This document shows positions 48,801 through 59,120 of a stretch of 64,000 nucleotides of DNA, one piece after another (within the stretch, counting starts at the first letter, position 1; each line of letters opens with the position of its first letter). The notes under the pieces were generated by a model. The model had not been told where the DNA came from. It did not search any database and saw nothing but the letters and a program-made list of their open reading frames with translations. Made by a program: the position numbers and the translations under genes. Origin of the DNA: Saccoglossus kowalevskii (taxonomy: Eukaryota > Hemichordata > Enteropneusta > Harrimaniidae); NCBI RefSeq assembly GCF_000003605.2, contig NW_003147771.1:36705-100704 (forward strand), in the 5' to 3' direction.

Positions 48801-51800
48801 TCTTAACGACAAAGGGGGATGTGTGACAAAAATAAACAGCAATTAGATATCTTGTATCAAAATACAGTAGAGTGTTTTTTTTTAATTGCGACCTAAGCAG
48901 AACAGATCACGCAGTTTTCAAGCTAACTCGTCCTATTGTCACCCTGTTTGCGTAACGGAAAATAAAGATAAATGAGCTTCTCACTTTAAAAACAACCAGA
49001 ATCTACAAAAATCGTGTACGCTTTCGTCGGGTTCGAAAATCTAACACCCTGCATGTCTTTGAAAGTAGTACCACTGTGACACATCGACCAATCAACGGCG
49101 AGCATAATATCGCGTCACGGTGGTGGTAGAGATATTATATTTATAGAAATAGAACTCTGCGTGGGAGATTGCGTTTACGAGTGAGAAAAACAAATCTCGT
49201 GGATTTCTCACTCTCGCGAAATCATGGCGGCCATTTGCATCCAAGGCCTATTCTTGATCCCCGCCATGCAGGAATGACCTACAAACAACCTACCTCAAAG
49301 ATAAATCTTCGTTTTCCTGCCAAAGATCTAAAAATAACTGTGAATTAAAGGTTGGGAAAGTCAACGGAGTGAACTCAATTGCGTTGCATCCATAAATTGG
49401 TTCAGCGCCAACGTGGCGAATTCTTGCGTCATCCTTTTTTAGTTGTTCATTCAGATTGTCCATGTTGTAATAAACACTTCTCATGCATCCTACGAAGTTA
49501 CGACCAGTTGGAAGCCCTGAAATGAAACCATTACATAATAAGTGATTTTCCGTTCAACTGCGAGATATCGCACATTGCATTAAAGGCGCGGACCGAGCGT
49601 CTGCCGCAAAATCCGGATTTTCAAAGGAGAAAGAATACTTAAAATTTCTAGAATAAGGTTCCAAGTCTCAGTTAAAATAACTAACCAGGACTTCCTGCCA
49701 GATTCGGTCCACCTCCGTAATACACCAACGGATCAAGCTGCAGGTGATAGTGGTCACCCGTTATTTCAACTTCATTCATCTCATTATCCACTTCCATGGT
49801 CAATGATCGACCGCTATGCGTTACCGTTAGCGAGCGCCATCTATAATTTAATGTATAAACAAAAACGGTACGTCAGCCCATAAAATAATATGATTACTAC
49901 AGACCGTCGCAACTATTTACGTTCACGTTCGCTATTTGCTGCTATTCTATTATATGCATTCCTGGCAATGTACAACTTTGGGACAGCGTTGCCATAACAA
50001 CTCGTGAGCTAGTTCTGATCATTGAGCGACATTTGTTATCAGACATTCGCGTACTGGTTGGCAACAATGTAAACATATGACGTCACAGTGAAGCGGTCTA
50101 TATGGCGGTGAATTAAAGGTTATGTATGAAGATTAGAGATATTGCTCTAGCACCACACTGCAATTTTCGAAAACTAACAATATGAAATAATGTCTTGTGT
50201 CATTCAAGTCAAATCTGTTGTCCTCATTTAATAAAGAAGCAATAGTAACAGTAAGCACCATGTTTTCCAACCAATATTGGTGCAAGCTTTTTATATTTGT
50301 GTGTATTTTCTCAATATTTTATTTGTTAATACCGTTCGCGGTTATAAGAACTGATGTTCAGATTCAATAATTTTTACCTTTAGGATTTATTTTATACAAA
50401 CCTCACATAAAAACCAATAAAACATATGGTCGCTGAACCGCTTTTTGTGTAAACGTGTAAAAAGCTTTAAAATGGCGATGTTTCAGCCATTTTACATTAG
50501 TTTGTACATATCTGAAAGTATTTTTGGTAACACATCAAAATAGTATTTTGTTATAGGTTGAATATTTCTGAATACCATGAATTGTTAGAAACTTCTGGGG
50601 AATACTGGCATTTTGTCACTCGATTTTCCCTAAAACCATGAAATGTACCAGGTGAAAATACTCACAAGGCAAAGGCATATTTAAAGTCCACATCTATAAT
50701 TTAGTAGCATTTTTCAAACAAAATATAGTGATACAATTTAATAGATCACAATACCGGCCAACTAACTTATTTTTAGATAAGATGTACAACATTAGTATAA
50801 TGATGTACATCTATTTTGGTCAACATTTGATGTAACAATATTATACATGTTGATTTTTGTGAATGGCGACACAAGTTGATTTTAGCGTTCAATGGTCAAG
50901 CGTCATAGGGTTAAAACGGAGAAATCCATATTGATAAAAGTCTCACATGGTATCTGCACGCTATTTTGCATTGTTGACTTACTGATACGAGAACTAGTGT
51001 CAATGACGTTATCGTAACCATCACATTAGACGCTACACCTAATACGGGTTAAGATTGAGGCTAATCTCATATGTTTAAATATCGGCTAGACCAATTGTAT
51101 CAACAACGGGGGCCAGCACTTAGTACGGACTAAGAGAGGTATATATTTCAGCTTAATGTTTATGAAATAACGACAATGCAAGTTCAGAAAGTGCAAATTG
51201 CAGAATAACAAGAAGTAGTACAAAGTATATATCATCGTTTTTTTAAAAGAACACTATCTCTGCATACACCGACTGACGTTATTTGTCATTGCAAAAATGA
51301 TTTACCGATATGAATGATTATAAATATAATAGATAATCTTTCAAACAAACAACGAATGCAATATAATAACTTTGCTGCCACTTTGATCCATCCCAGCACG
51401 GTTAATAAAAAAGAAGGTTAGGAAACGCTATTGTTAATAGGTGTGAATCTGCCTAATCCCCCAAGGATGTGTGTCGCGCTATGTACGCCCTCTATCGCTT
51501 GAGATTTCAAGGCCCACCATTTTGTTTCTTTCTTGTGTCGAACACTTGATGTCCCGCGAATTTGAAATTTTCAGCTAGTTTTTGATAGAATATCCACGCT
51601 TAGTGCACAAGCTCTACGAAGGACTTTGTGTGCATTTCGGATGAGTACTCTTTGTGGCTGTAATAACATTCAGAATCGGGAATCGTCATTTATCGTTTTC
51701 ACTGTTGTCATGAAAGTATGCCTGGGTCCCGGAGGAAAAATTGACGAAAATTATAACCCCTATGTCACTATTTTAAAATACATTAGTATATTATAGAACA

Positions 51801-54800
51801 TATTACCAAATCAATTTTTAGTATACTACTGTGCGTACTTATGACGGTTGTATGCGATTCGGGAGCTTATTGGAGTAATTTTTGAGTAACCGTGACCCCC
51901 GGGAGCGCTTAGTCCTTCCTCAGTAAATAACCGTAAGCACGAATTTTCGTGGCCCATGCTAAGAGACTAGACCGGGTCTTAAAAGCAGGTCAGATTTAGC
52001 TCATACTTGCGGTTTATTGGCTCGTAATAAGCGTAAGTTTTCTTAGCAACAGCTGTGCGAAAACGCATCTATTCTATTGGTTTAAAATACACTACATCAC
52101 ATGACACGGTGTCTATCGTCTACATGTTGTGAACAGATGTACAGTGTGCCCTCAAACAGAACTGATTTTGTAGAAGTCGAAATGGAATCTCTCAAAATCA
52201 AGTTGCGTCAGTTTGTTGACTGCTGGTCTTAAATAAAATAAAACATTGTATGTGACTATAAAAAATAGTCAAAATAGAGCTGTGCAAATAATCTGCCATC
52301 CTATAATATAATGTACATACTTGTTCTTGACATTGGATCCACCACTGAGATAGTAAGGTCCGTCCCCAAAGTCGGCAGTAACGTTAACTGTGCCAGCATA
52401 CAGGCTTATCGCCAAATAATTACGTAGGGGGAATACCCCTAACCCGTAGAACAATATAGCAGCGTCCTGATCTTCTGTTTCTACCTGAAATACAAGTGTA
52501 TTTAAAAGACATTCAGAATCTCCTCACTGGGCAAGTATAGAAGGTGAGTAAGTACTGAAATGTGTATATGCGTTGTCATATAAGTGTATAGACATACAAT
52601 TACAGATTAATGCCTCAACAAACCGTTGACAATGATCAAATATCATCAACTTGAATTCAAGAAAATAATTGTTACAAATTAAGAAAAGTCGAGATTTTAA
52701 TGGAAGAAGGAAATTTGTTCCACAAGTTTATATGATTGGAGTAGTAGTTTTTTTTCAATTTTAAACTAATGAGAGAAGTATATTTTAGGTATTATGACAT
52801 ACAGCACGTAAAACATCTTGAAATATATATATATATATATATACTAGTATTGAAGAAACACTTTCTCAACTCAGGATGACACAATTTATATTTCGTTTTG
52901 TGTGTGACCTTCATAATATATTCCTTTTGTGTAAGGAAAATGTCTACAATGACATCTCTAGATATGATGAGATACATATTGCATTGGTTTATGCATTTAT
53001 TGTATTTTCCGCCAGATTGCCTAGAAAACTCTCAAATTAAGCTGCGGAGCATTAGAATTGGTCTTCGGAAAAAAGGTCTAAACTTGAGATAAAGTTGTAA
53101 ATCAGATGAAACTAATACAGCCACGTGAGCCCCGTATACGACATACTAGTGATCCTATATACCAATATATATACAAATTTTGAATAATACCATGGTGTTC
53201 AAACTTTTTGTTATTTAATGATTTTTACTATGTACCTTAAATTCTAGACTGATCCGAGTTGATGACTTATGCTGTCGAGCAGAGCTATTAAAAATACGGT
53301 ATTCGATGAAATTAAATCCCTGGTAAGTTAATTCAGTCACCTCTGTAAAAAAATAAAATTAAAATAAATCGAAAAATACAAATACAGAGATAAAATATGA
53401 GAACGTGGTACATTTTTTGGAAAAACACATAACTAATAATTCATTGCGTACAAAGTGTGATAAAATATATTTTCCAAAACATTTGCTATCTGACAAAGTT
53501 TCTATGATGTGTGACGTCACATAACACCATGGTCGTAATTAGTTATAAGCAATTACGTAAACAAAAAATAGAATAACGATATCATATTTGTAACTGTGAA
53601 ATTCAAATAAGGCAGTAACACTTTTGGGGGTTTGAGATCCGCATTTAGGTTTTTCGCGCAGAACTACCGAGACCTTCTCATAAGGTTAGGTGAGTTATAT
53701 TTTTAGTAAGATTTTGCAATCGTGACATTATTAGTAGCCCAGTCGTAGAGGGCGTATCGCCACTCACCTTCAATTTCGCAATATTTCCCCTCAAATCCAC
53801 TGTTGTAGCAGTCACATTTTACGCCATCATAGTGATTGATACACTTGCCATTCACGCAGCTATTTTCTGTATCGCACTTATCAATACATCCGGGAGTTGT
53901 TAATACTGTGATAAAACAAAAATGAAAGTTACTTTAAAGTAAAGACAAATATATATTATCGATTTCAATAATAATCATTATTATATTTTTTTTCAATTAT
54001 GATTTGTAGCAATGAGTAAATATATAAATATTTGGCCACAATTTAAAAAGAATGCATAAAAGTGACATAACGTTGCACTGTATTTAAGGTTGTGTATATG
54101 AAATATATTCAATACAGGAAAGTAACATTATGATTGTGAAAAATACGGCAGTGAATTTAGAAGAGACTGCAACCCACAAAATACGCACATATGTGCGTCC
54201 ATCGGGAAATCGTCACAGAGGCATGTCGCCCTCTACCGGTTTCAACTTGATCAAATACAAAGGCAGCGTGTTCTTTGAGGGCATCTACATTAAATGCCGT
54301 AATACGAGAAATCTCAGTAAGAAAAGGCGCATTGTGTTCTTTGCCTGTAGAACCATCAGTGAATGACACTATCTTCATTTAGTAAACATTTATGTTAAAA
54401 TATGAATGGGGACTATTCACGTGATTACTCATGCGTATAAGTCCCTATCAATCTTCTGCTAAGTGGTGTTTAACGACTTCATAATAGCGCTAAGTCCAGC
54501 CATAGGCTTCATGAATGTGAGATCCCAACTTTACGGCAGGCGGTAATATCATCATGCATGGCTGTGCTTTCTCTAGACACGTAATTGAAGCACCGTTTGC
54601 GTGGATCAGTAAGCATGTGTCAGTGTTTGGTTGACGTTGACTATTTTCCGACAATATACACATGTAACATCCTAATTTTGATACGACAGAAAACGTGATA
54701 CTCTTATGCTTTTTCTAACCACGTAAATGAAGAACCGTTTGCGAGGTTCAAAGCGCATGTCACCGGTGAACAATGTTTAGTTGATGCGATTACCTCTCGA

Positions 54801-57800
54801 CAATAAACTAATGATTTCTCTTCTGAAAGCATACCTGCTTACAATAACACGGTGCAGCAAACTATCTACGCCGGAAGCATTTAACCTCGCGTTAATTCAC
54901 ACTGAACCTTGGGCATTGTACCTATTTTTTCTCAAGAGGAGGATCAATTACATAAATCACAGAACAGTTCTGTTTAATAGCGAAAGAAAATGTATTTAAA
55001 GATTAAAACTAATAGTGGTGAGTGTTGAAAGTCATAAACACTAAAACGATGAACTGTGAACAAATTAGAAATCATTTTCCTTGAAAATTACGAATAATTA
55101 CGAATATTTTAGTTCGATTACAACGCCATTCGACGAAATGTTGGTTTGAGTTCATTTAGGAATGTCGTTGTTAGAGTGTGAATCATTGGCATATTATCAT
55201 GTAGGCAAGACAGCGGACAATTATTCAGATAAATATCGATATTTTAGCAATACAAATCGCTATGATAACCTATTTCTATAAAAGGGACCAATATCATAAG
55301 TTCATCTCGTGGTTGCATTTGGTAACCCATTCTCTTTCATTAGTCAGACATTTATCTCACTAGTCTCCTTTTTTGTCTAAGTAATACTTAAAGGGCGATG
55401 GTCGTCGCATTTCTAAAAAAGTCAAGAGTACGAGTTGTGTTACTACTTGCATTATTACCGCCGGCGACTCCTTCGACATCTTCCAGTCACCAACCTAATT
55501 AAAACTTAACCTCTCGGTTTGTACTCGTTGGTCTATGCAACATTCAAAGTCGCCATCTGTGTTTATATGAGACCCATATCTCGCGCATTCGTGGTGCAAC
55601 GACGACCACCGCCCTTCAAGGTATTTGTTGGTCATTTGAGAATGATGACGATATTCTGATCATGAATTGGTGCCTTCTCTAAAATAACAATCGAGTAGAT
55701 AGTTGGTAGGTAGTTCAAGTGCAGTAATCAAAATTAAACAATCATCAAACAACCTTTGGGCGTTGTGCAAGTGGACTCGGACAATTTAGAATTATATTCC
55801 GATTTGTAAAACGATAGTTGTTGAACCGTTGTACATGTTCCATGTTCGGAATGGTTAAGTTAGAATAAGCTATTATACAGATTCCCTGGCCAATACTGCA
55901 AAATTATGGCATATACTACACATGTACTACTTAAGTTTTTCTTTAAGACTCGACCTCCACGAAAAGAGGTATATATCTTGGTAATCAGATCATGTACTTC
56001 ACACCCTGATACATATGTCAACGCCAATCTGTTTATAATTTCCATAATTATGATAACACTCACCTGTTGTCGTATATGTGATATTTTCATTCAAACCATT
56101 AGAATCGGGAAATTTGACGTTGCGTATACAGCCCAAGAAGTGTTCGCCGCGAAAACCGATGAAATCGTTTAGATCTGCAGGCAATCCTATGATTAAAGAA
56201 CAGTGTATTGAAATATGTGATTTCCATAAACGTTGATAACCTGACTATATTCCTGTATGCTGTAACCAAATAAACTAAAGCCTGTTCATTGTCTCGAAAT
56301 ATGGGTCATATATTTCCTTCAGAAGATTAGATAAAAAAATAACCAATTGGTGGAATGATTGGAACGCATTGAATGACTCTTATAATTTAAAGTCGGTTAT
56401 TGCACATAGCGACCAGATCAAAACTCGGAATTGTGTTGGCGGGAGTATCACTGTTTATCAATATTAATCCCACACGTGCGCCTAGGATTCAAGCCCTTTC
56501 AAGTTCTCGATCAAATGTACTTGGTTAGTTATTTTCTCTACATGGATAAGTTCGATATAAATATTTTGATAGGAAACAAACTGTTTATCAGATCGATGAG
56601 ATAATAAAAACCGCATCATGCAATTCATGGCGCACGCGCAGCAGCGTTTTTATTATTACAAACGATCACTGCTATGTTTTTATTTTACAATAAATCATAC
56701 CATGTTTTTTGGCAGATACAGTTATAAAACAAAATTGTTTACACATTTTCAAATAACGTCATGTAATACGTATGATGGTCATCTACAGACTGATACTTGT
56801 TAAATATGTCTTACCTCCAGCGTAAACTGACGTTATATTTGACGTCATCTCGTCCTGAGTATCGTTGAGGGCGTATGATTGTAACTGCAATGTCTGAGAT
56901 TCTCTGCCAACAGTCAAAGTGAGGGTACCATTCACCGATTTTGTTAAAGATACATTATGCCACGAATTATCATTCATACCTTTACCGAGCGTGATTCTGC
57001 AATGTTAATAATAAGTGAGTTGTCATACATGCAATTTACATATCACTGTTTTAATAAGACTACGAATGTTACAACGAAACTCGATAATAACATCATTGGA
57101 GATAAGTGCCCTTCCGTATATCCATCTATGAACGTGTATGTAAATTTGAAATGTCGGTTTACATAAATAAGATTAGGAGGAAAATAAATTCTGTTCCCAT
57201 GACGCCCAAGAAATAGAATTGAACACTCTCTGAGTTACGCGCACAATAGCTACATCAACCGTTATCCAGAGAGGTAATACATATACCTGGAGTAATTTAA
57301 AACAGTCAACAAATCAGAAGGATTAAGATAGATTAACCACTCCCGAGTTATACACACAATAAATACCCTTTGAGTAAAAGAACCAACAATTGAGAAGGAG
57401 TTGCACACACATGGGATATCAACTGTATCTTGGGAAGTAATAAATACCCCGGAAGTAAAACGAGAAGTGTGGATTAACTACTCTACGAGTTGCATGCACA
57501 TTGGTAGACTGGCAAAGTCGGGACTCTTTTTTGTTTTACAAAAAGAAATAATTAATTGTTCTTTTAGTCCTCTTAGCGTGATCGTGACAACTAATCTGTC
57601 CGCTAATTTCTTTCACAGTCACACTAGTTCGCGATCACGTTTAAAAAAGGCTACATTGAGAATTAATTATATTTTTTGTTTGTAAAACAAAAAAGAAGTC
57701 CCGAATTTGCCAGTCTAGCACATTGGCTGCATCTACAGTATTCAGGAAAGTAATACAAAACCCCGAAGTAAATAGGGAACAAATCAGAAGGTGTGAAGTG

Positions 57801-59120
57801 TGGACTTTAAAATCGTGTATTACTACTAGCGTAAAGACTTCGGTAATTCACTTGCAGTTATTAGATGATTATTATTTTAGAATATACGACTAGATTCACT
57901 GTATTATAAACGTCATACGTATACGCAACAAATTTATCTGTCGCGATATTCCTGTCACTCATATGGGTAATTTCTGTGCAAACAAGTGACCTTTTGTTAA
58001 TTACTCGAGAATTGAACCCCTTTCTCGGTCAAATTTACGTAATTAGTCTTTCAGTTAGTCTTTCAATTTTTAATTGAATTCAGATTGAATTGTCGAGAAT
58101 TTGTTTGATATTTTATCTTGATATATTACGATTTACCGCAAAAAAAAGAAAAAGTTGTTTTGACTACAAACAGAGCAGCCTGAGTATTTGTTCGATAAAA
58201 TAATGAATATGCAAATACAAATGCGCCATGATTTACATGTAATTTGTAGCAAAGCGAGGCTGCGTTTTTATTATAAACGAATACTAAATATATTGGCTGT
58301 CAATACAACGTTTCTTTTTCAATAGCACAATGTTGTTTTTTGGTGAAAATAAGGCCAGACTTTTTTATTCTCTGTTTCTCCCATTAGATTTGTGTGATTC
58401 TCAAAGAATTGTAAATGAGGTCATTGGTCGGAGAGAAGAAATGAAATAAAATTTTATTCCATGTATAACCTTGTTTCTCATCTGCGCGAGACTTCGGTAC
58501 TTTGATCATGATACTCCCACGGAAATGCAATTCGGGTTTGTTATGCGGCGGGCGGAAAAAAATGAAGATAAAAAAGGTTTTTTGGCACTTTTTTGCACTT
58601 ACAAGTCGGCGGGTGCGAGAAATTACGCTGAAATAAAATTTTATTTTTATTTCATTTTCGGCTCCTGTTCATTCGGCGGGTTCGCGAAACAAGGGATAAT
58701 AAAAGTCTGGCCTAAAATGGAAAAATGTTCTACAACATTGCTTTTACACATAAGTCATTGTGACGTCACAGAATGCGTCGTCGCTAGAGGATGCGACTTA
58801 TAGAAAAGGATGTTTGCTTACATGTCAAATAATGAGTCATATATATGCAGTGCTTGGATTCGTCCATTCTTCAAAACAATCCCCATAGCGTATGGCGTCT
58901 GTGCAAACTCGTCATTGTTATACTGGTTGTACATCAACAACGCATTCGACGAAAAAGTCCTAAACTCGAAAAGTATGTTCTGTGTTTCCGTCGTCGGCCA
59001 TGATGGCTGATACTCAGTGTACGAAAGTTTTGAATCCAAGTAGGTCAGAGTATCGTCTTCGCAGATAGTTAACACAACTTGCGACAGGAAGAGAAGGCCC
59101 AACAAACAGGGCGCCCTCAT
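30616..59120 (-). CDS. Neurexin/Caspr-type transmembrane receptor (axotactin-like), 36 coding exons
   Basis: Exons were chained by GT-AG signals and phase; all 35 junctions agree and the total is 6213 bp (2070 aa plus stop). Exons: 58822-59120, 56815-56996, 56064-56186, 53768-53905, 53236-53342, 52321-52484, 49686-49840, 49294-49516, 48321-48411, 47589-47737, 46992-47122, 46375-46602, 45765-45897, 45469-45663, 44970-45059, 44303-44436, 43611-43790, 43273-43492, 42782-42883, 42194-42333, 41283-41531, 40183-40338, 39587-39775, 39063-39197, 38514-38771, 38144-38232, 37690-37843, 37264-37445, 36751-36859, 36197-36352, 35704-35792, 34499-34567, 33292-33610, 31603-32346, 31094-31178, 30616-30661. 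Domain order: signal peptide, LamG1, EGF1, LamG2, LamG3, EGF2, fibrinogen-like, LamG4, EGF3, LamG5, EGF4, LamG6, TM, acidic tail. Such proteins act in cell adhesion at neural and septate junctions. The orthology label (axotactin or CNTNAP) is inference: the Caspr discoidin domain is absent. Confidence 0.92.
31780..32160 (-). repeat. Pro-Glu/Gln codon repeat in receptor exon 34
   Basis: Degenerate in-frame repeats such as EPEPEPESEEQQPQ and QPEPEPQLEPDPQPQLEPEP. The unit varies in length (mostly 2-8 residues) and in codons, so the array looks like gradual expansion and drift. Confidence 0.9.
32942..33251. mobile_element. MITE with AGGCCA ends, copy 1
   Basis: Ends are AAGGCCAAAAAAAAC and TATTTTTTGGCCT. 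GTCGGTCGGTCG occurs near both ends (about 32993-33004 and 33211-33222) without inversion, so it is not a perfect palindrome. It lies in receptor intron 33, just downstream of exon 33. No clean target duplication is visible. Confidence 0.5.
34003..34248. mobile_element. MITE with GCCCTCTAGCGACG-type ends, copy 1
   Basis: The left terminus GCGCCCTATTGCGACGAAAT and right terminus ATTTCGTCGCTGGAGGGCGC are inverted repeats; a TGACGTCA lies inside the right one. In receptor intron 32. Confidence 0.75.
35266..35381. mobile_element. TTAA-flanked MITE, family 2
   Basis: TTAA at 35266-35269 is followed by AGCGAGGTGGTCGTCGCG. The right end is CGCGACGACCAACGCCCT then TTTA. Inner CCCATGAAACCCATATCG resembles GAGACCCATATCTCGCGC in the copy at 55388. 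In receptor intron 31. Confidence 0.65.
37264..38771 (-). CDS. Receptor exons 25-28: LamG6
   Basis: About residues 1305-1532: DEMDFAFIANNTYGVMAYV, FQYIIVELTKDGYVFVHINL, DGKRHWFYYRRRERRIVID, AIVIGGVENELI and FSGCISGEFQYNG are the successive LamG landmarks. The open-frame start near 38817 is upstream of the real acceptor at 38772-38773. Confidence 0.88.
39063..43790 (-). CDS. Receptor exons 17-24: LamG4, EGF3, LamG5 and EGF4
   Basis: LamG4 (exons 17-19) has ISFNFRTLENNAVLLFQ, DGNWHKIWIEYD and GFIGCIRGLSI. EGF3 (exon 20) has CDPNPCVNGGLCSEMWGSYI then CADISHRGQNCE. LamG5 (exons 21-23) has IRFEFRTRQWDLLILY, NGEWQRIQVIRN and MEGCMRAVFV. EGF4 (exon 24, 135 bp, phase 1-1) has CTPSACKHGGICKEKWNSFE then CSKTLLYRGAQCE. 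Classical Caspr proteins end their ectodomain with LamG-EGF-LamG, so EGF4 begins an added module. Confidence 0.9.
40404..40647. mobile_element. MITE with GCCCTCTAGCGACG-type ends, copy 2
   Basis: CGCCCTCTAGTGACAGAGCA at the left, and the inverse-like ATTCGTTGCTAGAGGGC at the right, with TCTGTGACGTCA just inside the left end. The left half also matches 44521-44700. In receptor intron 21. Confidence 0.7.
43833..44073. mobile_element. MITE with GCCCTCTAGCGACG-type ends, copy 3
   Basis: CTATAAGTCGCACACGCTAG opens the element and CTTGAGGGCACAACTTATAT closes it in inverse orientation; TGTGACG and TGACGTA lie inside the ends. In receptor intron 16. Confidence 0.55.
44303..45897 (-). CDS. Receptor exons 13-16: fibrinogen-like domain
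   Basis: Exons 13-16 (about residues 664-847) contain SCEEYYHMGKHRSGVWRIDP, then DGVGPIPPTYVHCDM and GGFSSTMTIDHN. This is the N-terminal half of a fibrinogen C-terminal-like domain, as found in the middle of CNTNAP and axotactin proteins and not in classical neurexins. The cysteines of NCSQTITYECY and CVSNID follow. The domain identification is from these motifs and its position. Confidence 0.85.
44521..44700 (+). mobile_element. Partial MITE related to the copy at 40404
   Basis: CTCCCTCTAGTGGTGGAACG, TGTAACGTCACAGTGGCGTA and GTCGTTCAAATCGAACACTG align with 40405-40490, and further similarity continues to GACGACTAC. The right terminus is not recognisable. In receptor intron 15. Confidence 0.6.
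46375..53342 (-). CDS. Receptor exons 5-12: LamG2, LamG3 and EGF2
   Basis: LamG2 is exons 5-8 (about residues 248-463), with AILFYGLGVF, WRSLTVTHSGRSLTMEVD and NFVGCMRSVY. LamG3 is exons 9-12 (about 464-625), with SFEFRTQQRNALVMV, DGKWHLCDLRM and GFVGCIRRIV. EGF2 closes exon 12 (CAINNICEHDGYC and CDCEGTGYNGTVC). The LamG-LamG-EGF series followed by a fibrinogen-like domain is the core order of Caspr proteins. Confidence 0.9.
48465..49172. repeat. Composite dispersed repeat in receptor intron 8
   Basis: The block GAACAAACAAACAAGTCATT occurs twice (about 48475 and 48669). Separately, CAATCTCCCACGCAGAGTTC (about 48624) reappears inverted at about 49150 (GAACTCTGCGTGGGAGATTG). The two facts suggest broken or nested non-autonomous elements, but I cannot assign them to a family. 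Confidence 0.5.
49850..52310. other. Receptor intron 6, nothing recognised
   Basis: One of the longest introns (about 2.5 kb). No missing exon is required: exon 6 and exon 7 join in frame through a normal LamG strand. No clear transposon was seen. Confidence 0.5.
53768..53905 (-). CDS. Receptor exon 4: EGF1
   Basis: One symmetric phase 1-1 exon of 138 bp encodes PGCIDKCDTENSCVNGKCIN and onward to CDCYNSGFEGKYCE (about residues 202-247). Besides the usual six EGF cysteines it has an additional early Cys. As a 1-1 exon it is a classic shuffling module. Confidence 0.9.
55388..55619. mobile_element. TTAA-flanked MITE, family 2
   Basis: TTAA at 55388-55391, then AGGGCGATGGTCGTCGCA. The right end is TGCAACGACGACCACCGCCC then TTCAA (TTAA mutated to TCAA). 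It is twice as long as the copy at 35266. In receptor intron 3. Confidence 0.7.
56064..59120 (-). CDS. Receptor exons 1-3: signal peptide and LamG1
   Basis: Exon 1 starts MRAPCLLGLLFLSQVVLTIC, a signal peptide with cleavage likely near residue 21, and continues into LamG strands (ILFEFRTFSSNALLMYN). Exon 2 has the LamG centre (NDNSWHNVSLTKSVNGTLTL) and exon 3 the closing segment (FLGCIRNVKF), together about residues 22-201. Phases are 2, 1, 1. The ATG at 59120 is preceded by an AG acceptor at 59128-59129, so a non-coding first exon lies upstream. Confidence 0.9.
57230..57830. repeat. Degenerate minisatellite, unit about 110-140 bp, split by a MITE
   Basis: Recurring blocks: GAGTTRYRYRCACA (57233, 57348, 57399, 57487), AGGTAATA or AAGTAATA (57270, 57435, 57750), CAAATCAGAAGG (57309, 57780) and GTGTGGAYT (57466, 57798). 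Three to four diverged units are present in receptor intron 1. The TA-flanked MITE sits inside one unit. Confidence 0.65.
57507..57715. mobile_element. TA-flanked MITE with long inverted ends (Tc1/mariner-like)
   Basis: Ends GACTGGCAAAGTCGGGACT and AGTCCCGAATTTGCCAGTC are near-perfect inverted repeats that continue as GTTTTACAAAAAGAAATAAT and its inverse, giving about 50 paired bases. TA flanks both sides (57505-57506 and 57716-57717). The length is 209 bp with no coding capacity. Confidence 0.8.
58353..58715. mobile_element. MITE with AGGCCA ends, copy 2
   Basis: AGGCCAGACTTTTTTATTC opens it and GATAATAAAAGTCTGGCCT closes it as an inverted repeat; further inside, CTGTTTCTCCC pairs loosely with CGAAACAAGGG. 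AAAAT precedes and follows, possibly a short target duplication. In receptor intron 1, close to the end of exon 1. Confidence 0.7.
58760..58806. mobile_element. Single end of the GCCCTCTAGCGACG-type MITE
   Basis: GTGACGTCACAGAATGCGTC then GTCGCTAGAGGATGCGACTT matches the right terminus of the family. The other end is missing, possibly removed by or hidden behind the AGGCCA element just to the left. It lies 16 bp from the exon 1 boundary at 58822. Confidence 0.55.

Noticed and set aside
49850-52310. A possible missing exon in the long intron between receptor exons 6 and 7
   Set aside because: Exon 6 ends and exon 7 begins in matching phase, and together they form a continuous LamG strand (NVKNKWRSLTVTH).
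54130-54378. Overlapping frames of about 75 codons on both strands in receptor intron 3
   Set aside because: The neighbouring receptor exons (53905 and 56064) join in phase without them, and they contain no EGF or LamG features.
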